Shown one piece after another: positions 34,290 through 45,859 of a DNA stretch of 64,000 nucleotides. Made by a program: the position numbers and the translations under genes. How positions within the stretch are numbered: the first letter of the stretch is position 1; each line of letters begins with the position of its first letter. Below the pieces are notes generated by a model, which did no database searches, was not told the origin of the DNA, and saw nothing but the letters and a program-made list of their open reading frames with translations. The DNA comes from Ricordea florida (taxonomy: Eukaryota > Cnidaria > Anthozoa > Corallimorpharia > Ricordeidae): the NCBI GenBank assembly GCA_949710005.1, contig OX453282.1:4311389-4375388 (forward strand), read 5' to 3'.

Positions 34290-37200
34290 CTAATTCTGGC
34301 AGCCATTGTCGTTCTGTGAGAAACGCCGTGGTTTCCTGATTGTCCTTCCACATCTGGATCTCTTGGTGGCAACGGCCGGCTGTTCTGATTCTTTCTCTTC
34401 TTCTAATTTCCTCTTTCTTGTGTCTTTGCAAGGCTGGGAATCCTTTATACAAAAATATTATTCGAAAGAGTTAAACTCTAAGTTGAAAAATAATCTTGAT
34501 GGTGTAATGAATTTTTAAAAGCGATTACTTAGTGAGTGTCATGACGTGTAGTCACATGACTATGAATGGTTTATTTAGTAAATGTTCCTTACGTCAAAGT
34601 GAGGTGTTCCCACTGAGCTTGGCCCAGCCTCTTCTGTCACTGCCAATTCACAGTTTAGAGCATGAAAAGACTGGCTCTCTAAAAACCTCTTATCAAAATT
34701 AACAAATATGGTTCTGCTAAACAGAAATTAATTATAGGGTAGGTGACGTGGTAGTCACATGACTATAAATGCCATTTTTAGTAATTGTCCCTCATCCCAA
34801 AACTGCGATGATCAATTACTGTTATTACAATGCCTAGTGTGTTGTAGCTTATCTCAAACTGAGGTTGGTAAACTATGCCTGGCCGAGCTTCTTCTGTTAC
34901 CACCAGTTTAATATTGTTCATCTTTTCAGATGGTTGGCACTTCAAAGTAACATATGATATCAAAATAAATTACTATCATTGTAAGAAAGATTGCCCACTT
35001 TAATGAATTTCTTTCTCAAAAAGGAATTAAAATAGTGACATAACGAGGTAGTCACATGACTATAAGTGCCATATTTAGTAATTGACCCTCATCAATGGAT
35101 CTAGCGCAGTAGGGCCACCTCACTTTGAAGAGAGGGGCAATGTGAACCGCTGGTTTTCCAAACTTCCAAAGCTTTGACTCAAAGGCTAAAAAATATCATT
35201 TGCATTAAAATTGGTTGCGTAACAGTGCGTAAGACTGCTTACTTAATTGAATGTTTTACGTCAAAGAATAATCAATAATAGGGTGACGTAACGAGGAAGT
35301 CACATGACTATAAATGCCATGTTTTGCAATTGTCCCTCATCTCAAAGTAAAATAGACCTAGCGCGGTAGGGGAACATGACTTTGAGGAGAAGGACAATTT
35401 GATCTGCTGGTCTTCCATTAGCTTGGACTTAAATTATAATTATATAAAAATATTTATGATAAATTATATGTTACAAAAGTATTACTAAAATTGGTTTGCA
35501 TTAAAGCGGGTAAGTCTACTTAAATAATTGAATGTTTTATGCTAAAAAGAAATTAATATTAGGGTGACGTAACAGGGTAGATCCACGACTATAAATGCCA
35601 TATTTAGTAATTGTCCCTCATCTCAAAGTAACATGGCTTCTGTCCTCGTATACCGGTACACGTGGGAATAACCATTGTATTTTCTTTGTTTAGGAGTCAT
35701 TGGTTAGCCGTATTGTTTGTTTTTTTGTACCGGCTCTTGTGTACCGGTACTCGAGGACAGAACCGTGAAATGGACGTACCGCAGTAGAGCCACCTCACTT
35801 TGAGGAGAAGGACATATTGATCTGCTGGTCTTTCAAAGGCTTGGACTTTTCAAAATGTCATAAAAATATTATTAAAATTGGTTTGTATTGAAGCGGGTAA
35901 GACAGCTTAAATAATTAAATGTTTTATTCTAAAAAGAAATTAATATTAGGGTGGCGTAACGAGGTAGTGACATGACTGTAAAATCCATATTTAGTAATTG
36001 GCCCTCATCTCAAAGTGGAATGGACCTAGCGCAGTAGAGCCACAGCATTTTGAGGAGAACGACAATTTGATCTGCTGGTCTTTCCAAGGCGTGAACTTAA
36101 AAGTAATTAATAATTAAAATTCGTTTGTGTAAAAGTGCGGAGCACTGCTTACTTTATTTAATGTTTGATGCTATCATAGAATTGATAAAAGTTGACGTAA
36201 CGTGACACACGTGACTATGAATACCTTAGGGACGGACCATTGGAAAAGTGATGGGGTGGGTGGGGAATTTTCAGCTTGCACGAATTTTTTTTTCGCTCAC
36301 TGCTTGTGCAGGAATTTTTTTTTTTCAGGTGAACCCCTCTGCACGAATTTTTTTTACTACGTGTGAAAAGTCACAATTGGACCTTCCTTCTGCATGAATT
36401 TTTTTTTACCTTCTCCTTAGCATGAATTTTTCTTCTTGGCATTTTCCCTTGCATGAATTTTTTTTAGGTTTTTTCCCCACCCCCCCACCCCCATCACTTT
36501 TCTAATGGTCCGTCCCTTATTTAGTAGTTGTCACTTATTTCAAAGTGAGGTTGGGATGCTGTGCTCGGTCCAGCCTCTCCTCTTGCTACCAACTTTGTGT
36601 TCATCTCCTCGGAGGGCTGGCACTTTTATTTTAAAATAATATCTATAATAATATCTATAATAATATCTATTATATAAACATTGATTTATACAACTGTGCA
36701 GAAGACTGCCCACAGATATAATGCTACCTCTTATGCTAACGACAATACCCTGTCACGTAAGGACGAATCCATTGTAAATGGCGTGACGAGGTAGGTATGT
36801 AAGTATGAACAGCCCAGCTGTCACTCACCTCAGTGCGAGTCACGCATTCTTCGCTTTTGCTGGCTGCTTTCTCTTCTTTTGCTTGTTTCAATTTTCTTTT
36901 CATTCTTTCTTGGCAAATCTGGCATTTCTAAGAGCCGAAAAATTATTCCAACAAGTTACATTTGTACAGACTGTATCTTGTTTAAAATAACCAACACTGA
37001 TCTTTTTAACATAAAAAGAATTAGGGTAGCTAGGTAGTCACGTGGCTCCACGTGATTAAACGTGTCTAATTTGGTAGCGGTATCTTACCTTGATATGTTG
37101 TTTGGACTTTTTTAAGTGATACCACCTGACTAAACAGTCTTCTCTTGTCTAAAAAGAAAGAAAAATAGGAGCTTTAAACGGTTGCATTAGACTCAAATAT

Positions 37201-40200
37201 ACCAAGTATTTAGACAACTAAGCATGCACAGAGCAAACAAAATGTATGCAGTTTTACTGGTACCTTATTTTCCATCATCCGTTCTGTCTCAGCAAAATTG
37301 TACCTGTTCTTTTTAAGCCTATAAAATTTAATAATCAATTTGAAGTATTAAAGTGGTTTTGAAATAACTCTTATTTTAATGTAACTTTTCTCGGGTTTTG
37401 CACGAATACCACACGTGATTGAGTAAAGAATCACGTGCCAATCTATAAGCCAATAAGAAGTAAAAATAAAACCCATCGTGAGCGGCATGCACTCTGGCAA
37501 TATTTATTCGCGTTGAGTTCTGATTGGCTCGTTGTACTGAGTGCATTTGTCGTGATTCAGAAGTGTATCTATAAATACTTTGTTTGAGTTTGCTGTATTG
37601 AAAAAATGTTTTTTTATAATTGATTGATCAAAGGTGTCGACTTTAAATAAAATGACATTTTCCTGGCTTGCTCATGCTCTAAAACTCATGGAATTCCATC
37701 CACTGATTGCCAATGGATCGTTTTATCTCAAATATCACTAATGTTGGTTACAAAACGTCACGTTTGTCGGCACGTGGCAATGTAAACTTTTATTATTATG
37801 GTCTATACCAGGTGTTCCCGGTTTATAACCTTTCATCAAGAGTTCCTTTTTTCATTCTCCACGTAGCAAACAATCTGTATGTATAACTTTTGTCTCTGTC
37901 ATTAGTTTTCAGTCGTTTTCTTTATTTATTTCTGTCTTTTTTATTTTTTGTAGTCGAACCGCTTAATCCCAGAACGCTTAATAACAGAACTCTCGATCCT
38001 CAAACGCTCGATCCTCTTTAATTTTTCACTTTTATCTTTCTACGATTGCTCTTTGTCGATTACGGTATATTAAACGAGTTCAAGATTACTGTTGACGTGA
38101 GTTGATTAACAGTCTACAACTTACACCATGCAAAGTTGCAAGTCTTCCACTGCTGTCCATCTACATGTTTCTCTCTCTACCTGTTCTCGACCTGAAAAAG
38201 GACTTAAGACCAGTCTCTCTAACACCATGCGTATCTAAGGTACCCGAGGGGTTTGTGGTGAAGGACTTTGTCAAGCCTGCTATTCGCGACATGGCCGGCA
38301 GTGACCAGTATCGGGCGATTCCAAAGTCCTCTACCACTATGGCAGTTATAAGCATGTTGCATGCTTGGGTTCTAGCTGACTGATGGGAACGGGGCAACAG
38401 TGAGAACGATGTTGTTCGATTATCGCAAGGCGTTTGATTTTATTGACCACAGGATTTTTATCAACAAGCTAAGTAGGTTGGCCATTCCCCGGAGTGTTGT
38501 GAATTGGATTATTGATTTCGTTTTTAATCGATCACAACGAATCAAGTTAGCAAAAGGCTGTTACTCCGAGTGGGGTCCAGTCCCCACCGGGGTACCACAG
38601 GGTACCAAATTGAGCCATGGTTATTCATATTATTTATCAACGATTTGTATGTGTAATCAAATGGTGACGAGTGAAATTAGTGAATAATTTCACGCGCGTT
38701 TTGTCCAAATCCTAATAATTTCCCGAGCCTAAAGGCTCGGGAAATTATTAGAATTTGGACAAAACGCAAGTGAAATTATTCACTAATTTCACGAGTTCAC
38801 CATTTGATTACCTATTAATATCATGGGTGACGAATTACGTTAGCAATCGTGGATTTTTGACATGTTTATTCTGGATCGTATCGATCAAGAACTGTACTCT
38901 CTCAAATGTTTAGACCTTAAATTTGGCTTATAAAGTTCAGAATTTTTCAGAATTTTTCCGCAAAATACCTGTTAGAATCCTTCTTGATGTTCTCTTGTGT
39001 GTTCATGTTTTCTAAAACGTCTTTTTGTGCCCTGACATCTTCATTCACGACATTTTAAAACTTCGTCGCCATCTTGACACTGAGACGTACGGAAGGGTTG
39101 CTATGGCAATTTTGTAATTTCACATGTGAAATTACAAATTAACGCTGAAATTTCGCGCCAAAATTAAGGAGTAATTCGTCACCTATGATGTTAGGATATA
39201 AATTCACCACATTTATGGAAATTGGTGGATGATACCACGGCCTCGGAGGTAATTGATTAAGGAAGTATCAGCAACGCTCAGGGTATGACGGATCAGATCA
39301 TTGAGTGGTTCCGCGAAAAATAGAGTTGTTCTTAACCCTGACAAGTGCAAAGAAATGCGAATATCGTTTTCCCGCAATCCCGAATGCTTCGATGCCATAA
39401 CTATCGATGGCAAAGCGCTCGAGGTTGTGAAAAGTGCAAAATTGTTAGGATTAATAAGCGATAACCTGACGTGGAACGCTCATGTGGAGGAGGTAGTCAA
39501 GAAGGCTAGCAAGAAGTTGTACTTTCTTGTCCAACTAAAGCGGGCTCGACCGCCTCCTTCAGACTTAGTTCTTTCCTATAAGGCCTGTGTTCGTTCGTGT
39601 TTTGACTATGCTGTGCCGGTTTTTTATAACGCCCTGCCGCAGTACCTAAAAAATGAGCTTGTGCATATCGAAAAAAGGGCGTTTTCGATAATTTTGCCTC
39701 GCACGAGCTACAATAGTGCATGCGGTTTCTTGGGCATTACGCCTATTACGGAGCACCATATTCGACTGTGCAGTAAGCTGTTTGATGAGATTTGCTCCGA
39801 GCCAAATCACAAACTGAGCAGCTTACTACCACCAAAGAACGAAGCACGATATAATCTTCGCAACCATCGCCCTTTTGCCCTCCCGAATTTGAAAACAAAT
39901 GGAACGAAAAACACCTTTGTGTACGCAATGGCCCGAAATACGATCCAAACATAGGTTAGTTTTTAGTTTTATACGACAGAGTTTCTAATTGATTGGCTGC
40001 GGTATGAATGGGTCTTAATGATGTATATCTCCTGATGTATATCTCCTGATGTATATATATTGTTTTAATATTTTTATCGTTTCCTTATTATTATTTTCAT
40101 TTTTTTATTTAGTATTCATATAAACATAATTCATGTAAATAGTGTTAGATTCAAATTGTTATGTAAAAGTTGTACAAATTCCTTAATTCAGCCTCTAGCC

Positions 40201-40226
40201 TGCGATGTGATTTTTAATAAACTATC

Positions 40227-40311
<85 letters not shown>

Positions 40312-42837
40312 GTACTCCGTCAGCCAAGGATGCCTTGCACGATCGTGTTATAAAAGATAAAGCAACCACATGTGAATTTTTAATTGGACTCACAAAATTG
40401 TACTTTAAGCTGCGAGAGCCTTCTAATCTCTCGTGTATTTTGTAAGCCATGTTACGCGCGGCAAGCTTAAGAATTTCCTCGGACTCGAGCGCAAAATAGG
40501 GAAGCGAGGGGTGGTAGGTTATTTTTGTTTTTCTGGACTCCACCCACCCCACCCCTATTTTACTGATGTTTTGATTCTTTCATGGTGAGAGAATAGAAAG
40601 GCTACAAACAATGTAAACATATCACAATCGTGGAAATTAAAAGTAACTTTCCTCCTTTGTCTTTCTCGCTTTCTATTTTTCCCCTAGCCCCTCCCCTGAG
40701 AGGTCGAAACTTTAGCTGGATCGTGGATGGTATAAGTTTTACTCACCCTCTCTTAGTCGCTCATTTGATACAGCTCTTGCTCTCTCTGCACAGCCCATCA
40801 TGCAATCAGGTATTACTGCAATGTTTTCTGAGATATCCTGCATTGAAGCACGTAACCATTCAAAGTCAATCAAAAACTAATTATCCAAACATTGTAGTGA
40901 AACCTCTCCACACAGCTTGTGATTTTAGCTGAGTTTCAGAAATTCATGTCGTTTTGCTATCAGACCCAATTATCATCGCATTCTAAGCAAGTGTGCCGTT
41001 GTTATAATAATAATAATAATAATAATAAATGTTATTTAGCTAGGGTTATCTCTTCAGCATAAAATGCTGCTATCAATGAGGGTCCTGGAAAAATATATAT
41101 ATACATATATATCTATATAAAACAAGCCTAAATTACAAGTAACTAAAAAACTTTTGATCTATATAATTCCAAAATACGAGTTTTAAAAATCAGAACTGAC
41201 TTAGAATCCTTCATTTCACTTGCAATATTATTAAAAAGTTTTGATCCATTAAAATAAAAAGACTTCCTTGCCGTTTCAGTTCTGACTTTGGGGAGCAGCA
41301 AGTCGTGCCCACTTCCCCTCGTGTTGTGGACTGTTCTAAAAACCTTAAAATAATCTTTAAAAAACATTGGATGCGATCCCTTCAAGCATTTAAAAGTAAA
41401 ATTAATAGTGTGCATATCACGCCTCATAGACAAGGGAAGCCACTTTAAATTCTTCTCTGCATCTGAATCTTTGGTCTTCAAAACAATCTTAGCTGCCCTT
41501 CTTTGTGCTCGATCTAACTTATCACGTTCTACTTTCCCAATGCTGCTCCAAGCAACATCGCAATAATCCATAACCGGCAGAACAAGAGACTGATAAACTT
41601 TATCGGCTGCATCGACAGTTAGATTGCTTCTAATTCTTCCGAGGACACTGATTCTCTTGGAAATCTTAACCAATATCTTATCCACGTGCTGTTTGAAATT
41701 GAGATTTGCATCTATTAGCACACCAAGGTATTTGTAATGTTGCGCTTGATTTATCGGCTTATCCCCGAGGAATAAGCTAACTGGCCCATCTGAAAGGGTA
41801 GCCAAAGCGATTCGTTGTTGGGTGCCGAAAAGAACGTATTCGGTCTTCACAGGGTGAATGCACAACTTATTAAGATGGGTCCAGGACTGCAACTGTTTTA
41901 GATCTTTATTCATATTTATTCTTATTTAGATCTTTATTCATTTATTGAGTGGTCGGAGAAAACGTGGCATGCAGTTGTTTGTAAGAATTGTTTCAAGGTT
42001 GTAATTAAATTAAATTCATATTGATAAATTAAGTAATTTAAAAGTATTTGCATTCTTGATGTGGTCAGGTCGAGCTTTTCCATTTTACACCTGTTAGTGA
42101 TGTAAAACTTACGTTCCATCTCATTGTAGCAACATCTTTCTCTCTTTTGTCTGTCGGATCTATTCTTTGTAACCTGTATATTTTATTTCCCTCAGGTAAA
42201 GGAGCAGTTGGAAACAACATGTCATCCAGTTCATTCAGGTCAAACCTGTTTGTTACAGACAAACGTATGGAGAAGTCGTTCTTTGTGGGCGTGGTTAAAT
42301 TAGATTCTACTCAACGAGAGAGCCATGCCACCCTCTCCCTACTCCCCTCCTAAACCGACAATGTGCGCGCTGTATTTACAGTCCGTATTGGGAATGGCAT
42401 TTTGCTTGTGTGATATAGCACAAATAGAAATCGCACAAAAACACTTTCATAGAAGCATAACTGTCTTTGCATAATTAATTTGTGCGAGAAAACACTTTTA
42501 TTCCCGGCTCTTATCAACAAAATATCCTTTGCAGTGGTCAACAGGGCTGGCGGGAAGTGAACTGCTAAACCTGCAGATTCAAAGAAATTTCCCATTCTTT
42601 TGGTAATATTGCACATTTAACAATAGTTGAGCTCCTGTTCCTGTATAGATGTGTTCTCGTGGGGAAGACTTGCTTGAATCGCTAACTGATATGATTTTTA
42701 AACAGCGATAAGATGTTAACATGTTGGGCATTTGATAACATGTTGACTATTCTCATTTGCGCTCAAAACACTCTCAGACAATTTTGATTTTACCTTTTTC
42801 CTCGTGGCCACCGTGTCACCAGCACAAGATCCCCCAT
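34290..42837 (-). CDS. Uncharacterised multi-exon gene, copy A (disrupted)
   Basis: Minus-strand exons, 5' to 3': 42794-42837 (ATG), 42113-42245, 40747-40837, 37264-37308, 37089-37148, 36829-36927, 34593-34676, 34290-34433 (TAG). All but the first junction (2+1) are phase 0 and each has a GT donor and AG acceptor. About 232 aa. Visible features: FDLNELDDMLFPTAPLPEGN, DISENIAVIPDC, WYHL, a CQIC motif followed by a Lys/Glu-rich helix, and a basic tail (KRSRCGRTIRKPRRF). I do not recognise the family; a nuclear protein is a guess. Copies B (55632-57215) and C (57542-58302) keep exon lengths in multiples of three, evidence for coding. In this copy a 3.4-kb insertion splits exon 3; splicing it out leaves one extra base, so the product is probably truncated. 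Confidence 0.6.
35638..35766. mobile_element. Foldback MITE inside an array unit
   Basis: TCTGTCCTCGTATACCGGTA at the left and TACCGGTACTCGAGGACAGA at the right are inverted ends; it splits the exon-like segment at 35622-35845. Confidence 0.7.
36229..36516. mobile_element. Harbinger-like MITE with TTA duplication
   Basis: GGGACGGACCATTGGAAAAG and its near-exact reverse complement bound 288 bp, flanked by TTA on both sides (36226-36228, 36517-36519). The interior has about six copies of GCATGAATTTTTTTT or GCACGAATTTTTTTT at irregular spacing. It lies within the exon-7 array. Confidence 0.85.
38653..38811. mobile_element. 159-bp near-perfect palindrome inside the LINE
   Basis: Arms of about 77 bp (GTAATCAAATGGTGACGAGT at one end, its complement at the other) meeting at CCCGAGCCTAAAGGCTCGGG. 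Only one or two mismatches. Lies between LINE codons INDL and VDDTT. Confidence 0.9.
38820..39189. mobile_element. 370-bp MITE inside the LINE
   Basis: ATCATGGGTGACGAATTAC and, reversed, ATCATAGGTGACGAATTAC bound the element. An internal TTTCACATGTGAAA palindrome is present. It abuts the 159-bp palindrome, so the two inserted close together or as one. Confidence 0.75.
40222..40312 (+). repeat. (TATC)n tail of the LINE
   Basis: About 22 TATC tetranucleotides directly after the LINE 3' UTR (TTTTTAATAAACTATCTATC). Such tails are the 3' termini of this LINE type. Confidence 0.95.
41010..41935 (-). pseudogene. CR1/Jockey-like LINE, 5'-truncated, C-terminal RT
   Basis: An open 256-codon frame (41143-41913) covers the RT thumb and C-terminal region: NKLCIHPVKTEYVLFG, HYKYLGVLIDANLNF, MDYCDVAWSSIGKVERDKLD, AQRRAAKIVLKTKD. 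The 3' end is an (ATA)n tail near 41005. The catalytic core is absent. It is inserted in the intron between exons 2 and 3 of the copy A gene; copy B lacks it at the matching place (about 56525). TTAGATCTTTATTCAT is repeated at its 5' end (41898 and 41927). Confidence 0.85.
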
Positions 42838-43054
42838 TTCTCAAAGTTTTAGTGGTGGTTAACGTTTGTTTGAACGTTTAAAAGCAGCTTATGTCTTCGT
42901 GTTGTAAATGTGTCTGACGCAGGAAACTTTTATTACTAAATTAAAATACAATCGCAATGACATACCCCAATTCAGTGCAACGGTGATTTTTTTGCATTAA
43001 TACGGAACCGATGGAGGGGATGGTGGTGACAATGACAATACATCATAGCGCATA

Positions 43055-43249
43055 CTAACGATACTGGGAACTGGGATAAGCGAATTTGACGTTTTCTTCT
43101 TCTTTATCGCAAGCTGGTGTAAATTTTTTAAAAAGCATGTTATCTCTTACAGTTATACCCTGGAAAATTGATGTTTCAACTGCTCCCCCAATATCCCCTC
43201 CCTCCTTGTCATCAAGGATCCGGGGGGAAAAATGCTTTGTACACTGCAT
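43055..43249 (-). other. Conserved frame upstream of copy A, possible 5' exon
   Basis: 64 codons including VRDNMLFKKFTPACDK and VKFAYPSSQ. The C-terminal half is repeated with one substitution at 55319-55411, and with a 1-bp deletion at about 58520-58620. A donor-like TATC|GTTAGT lies at its end. It may be an upstream exon or untranslated leader of the 34-43-kb gene. Confidence 0.3.
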
Positions 43250-43358
43250 ACTTTATTAGGCTTTTGATCACGTGACAATGATCTGCCTGAACAAATTTTT
43301 ATTCAGAGAACTGAGAAGACCACGTGGATGATGAAAGCTTACCTTTATTTCTCTTAAG

Positions 43359-43433
43359 ATGGTCGAAAGAGCCATAAATTCCGATGACGAGTTAGAAGAA
43401 GTGGAAAACCAGTTTGATTCTGTTTGGACAAAT
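43359..43433 (+). CDS. First exon of a divergent gene (25 codons)
   Basis: ATG in context TTAAGATGG opens MVERAINSDDELEEVENQ and ends DSVWTN|GTAAGC, phase 0. An inverted copy at 55041-55115 has the same length and only four residue changes. It starts 522 bp from the ATG of the copy A gene on the other strand, so a shared promoter is likely. Later exons were not found: a LINE begins at 43797. Family unknown. Confidence 0.5.
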
Positions 43434-43796
43434 GTAAGCTTGATTTCTTGTTTTCGTTATATCGACTGGAATCGTTCACATTACCGAACATAGTCTGTAC
43501 CGAAGAATTGCACGATTATATACCATAAGCTTAACCTAAATTACTACTGAGTTATAAAAAACAAACTGAGTACTCGCTGTAGCGCATAATTCTTTGTAGA
43601 TTGAGACGAGGTTTGGATTAAAGTTTGACGTTTTTGAAATGTTATGTTGCAAGCTTAAATTGTTCTCATGAAACCTTATCAACCTTAAGCGTGTTTTCAG
43701 AAGAAAAATGTTGATTAGTTTAATGTTTTCAAAGGGCAAAACTACAGAATAAAGGGCCACTTCATTTACATACTGTTTAATTACATTTGCATTGCA

Positions 43797-44060
43797 GCCA
43801 ACAACATTTTCTTGTATTATGTGTGCAAGGTACCCTTGAATAGCAATTGCATTTGCATTGTAGCCAAACTATTTTAAAGATGTGTCATGTAAGCGCCGGT
43901 TACGGCTGCATGCGTTCGAAACTGTTCCGCAGAAATTATATTTTTCAGCCTCACAAGCCAATATTATGCTCGCTCATTCTCAAGACCAAAAGATCTATGG
44001 CTAGGCTATAGCGATGCGTATGCTATAATCGTCGGCAGTCTATTTTGGATTAGCTATTGG
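43797..44060 (+). pseudogene. LINE copy 1, 5' part (continues at 48831)
   Basis: Matches LINE copies 2 and 3 from GCCAACAACATTTTCTTG to GGATTAGCTATTGG, where a 4.77-kb TIR element interrupts it. Codes for the start of the frame best seen at 59113-59784. Confidence 0.8.
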
Positions 44061-45859
44061 CAGGAGGGAGGGGGTGACTCTATTGTTTTCGAATGTCTGT
44101 CGGCGACCGACTCATCACTGCCAGTGTGACGTCACATAGCAACAAGTCAAGGCTTCGTTTGGCTTGCTCAATTAAACGTCGGGACGGCATTGAATCGAAA
44201 CGAAAAGGAGGATAATACAAGCTATTATAGCGCTATTATTCACTAATTTGTCATAAGTGTGCAAGCTTTGTTGTGGTATTATCTGTGAGTAGAACTGTTT
44301 GTTGTTTTGTGCGCGTTTTTGTTCCAAATTTTATTGAAAACAAATCGGGTAGACCGCCATCTTGACTTCGGGTTGAGTAAAAGCCACCCAAAACGCCCAC
44401 CGTTTTTTCATCAAGTTTTTAACAGAAGGACCTCATAATAGGAGGTTTTGTTCCTTTTTAATATACCTTTTTAGCCATTGTTAGTTCTTCTTAATGTGAT
44501 GAGCCATTCTGCTCATCAATCCTTTTGAGTGCGAGGGTGTCGTTTTGATTTCCCGCGAGTTAAACTTTGTTGGCTTGATGAAAGGTCAAGACTCTATGTT
44601 TACTAGCTGTTAGCTGGTTGAATGCTGGTATTTTTATTATTATTATTTTTTTTTTTTTTGGGGGGGGGGGGTAGTTGACGGCCTGTGTGTCTAAACTGTG
44701 CTAATTCGACTGCCTGTGTTAAATTTTGTTGGCTGTTTGGTCTAAATTCTGTTGGCATTTTGATTGTCTGTGTTCAAATTTTGTTGGCTTTCTGTCTCTG
44801 CATTTAGGGGCTTACATGGTGGCTCGTTTATTGCCTGTCTAAAAAGAATTGCTGCCTTGTTGGCTGCCTTGGTATAAAACGTTTTGGTGGCTGTTGACTT
44901 TCTGGCTAAGTGGTCTAAATTTTGCGCCGATCTTTGACTGGCTGCATTCAGATTTAATTGGTGGCTTTTATCTTTGTGTCCCAAGGTATTTGTTGGCTGT
45001 TGACTGCCTGTGCATAAATTGTGCTGGCTAATGCTGTCTTTTTGATCAAATTCTATTTAGTTAATAATATTAAAAATTAATTTAGTGTAATAAAACAATA
45101 ATTTTATAATTGAGGAAAAAATAATAGAAAAATAAGTTTAAAAAACCTTAAGTAAAAAAAGTAGTGTAGTAAAAAAAGGTGCATTGTTTTAGTATAAGGT
45201 AGGAGGAAAATTATAATGATGAATGAAAGTATGGTATTGTGTATGTATTTGGTGACAGGCTTGTTGCTGTATGATTTACTATTTGACATTTCTTGGCTTT
45301 GTAGCCCACAAATTCATTATTTTGTGCTTCTTGTGATGGCTGCCCTGCGTGCTCATGCTGTGTTAGCAGTCACGTTGCTTACTTTCCCAAGCCTTTTGAA
45401 ACTGCCATGTTCCCTCCATATCCCTTCCAAATCTTATGAGGAAAAAATAGCTCACTCCCCTTAGGCATCAAATGTACATGATTTGTTCTTCAGTCAAAAT
45501 ATGGATGTACCAAAAATGGTAGTCTCTTTCATATTGTCTATTTTTTAATACAGTACAAAGTAAGGCTTTTTCAAAACATTTACATGTCAAACCTCTTTAT
45601 TTCTATTTTAGCCTTGACATGTATTATCCTTACAATTATTTTCCTGTTTTACTGCAATGTACTGTACAGGATTTGCTTAAGGCTAATGGTTAAGTACAAT
45701 ACATTGTTGAATTGGGTGCTGGAGATACTGCTATTCCCTGCTGTTATTATTTTGAGAGTATTTTTTATCTTTGCTTGATCCACTTTATAAAGTTTTGTTA
45801 CACATAAAGCCACAAGTCAAATTCTCACTTGTACATTATTTCTGGCATAAAAAATCAAA

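Larger units (their letters stand above)
34540..37045 (-). repeat. Tandem array of decayed copies of exon 7 and its intron
   Basis: Seven or more units of 200-390 bp. Each carries an exon-like segment and downstream intron marked by AGTCACATGACTATAAATGC and ATTTAGTAATTGTCCCTCAT. Exon-like segments: 34593-34676, 34853-34939, about 35090-35175 (decayed), 35341-35427, 35622-35845 (interrupted), 36009-36095 and 36539-36622; those intact are 84 or 87 nt and open. Two subtypes are seen: EEAGPS and DQQIKLSFSSK. Only 34593-34676 has a GT donor (GAC|GTAAGG); the others have AT (GAG|ATAAG, GAG|ATGAG), so they are presumably not spliced in. Confidence 0.75.
38100..40312 (+). pseudogene. CR1-like LINE, broken by nested MITEs
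   Basis: Successive RT blocks on the plus strand: RPVSLTPCVSKV and AIPKSSTTMAVISMLHAW (38200-38380), then after a frameshift LFDYRKAFDFIDH (motif A), GVPQGTKL (motif B), and INDL before a 540-bp interruption. It resumes with KLVDDTTASEV (motif C, about 39217-39250), LNPDKCKEMRISF, LGLISDNLTWNAHV and the C-terminal SLLPP...YNLRNHRPFALPNLKTN to 39954. A (TATC)n tail follows at 40222-40312. Endonuclease region is missing. Confidence 0.88.
37309..40746. mobile_element. 3.4-kb insertion splitting exon 3 of the copy A gene
   Basis: Copy B reads straight through (GGGAGAGAACAGTTACAATT at about 56773) where copy A is interrupted between 37308 and 40747. The insertion holds flanking sequence (37309-38100), a LINE (38100-40312) with nested MITEs and about 430 bp of further sequence. 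GT and AG happen to lie at the edges, so it may be removed as an intron, but with a +1 shift. Confidence 0.7.

Noticed and set aside
42350-42616. 88-codon minus-strand ORF conserved at 55885-56151
   Set aside because: Conservation is explained by the segmental duplication; the third copy (57820-58050) has frame-breaking indels and no splice logic places it as an exon, so it is treated as intron.
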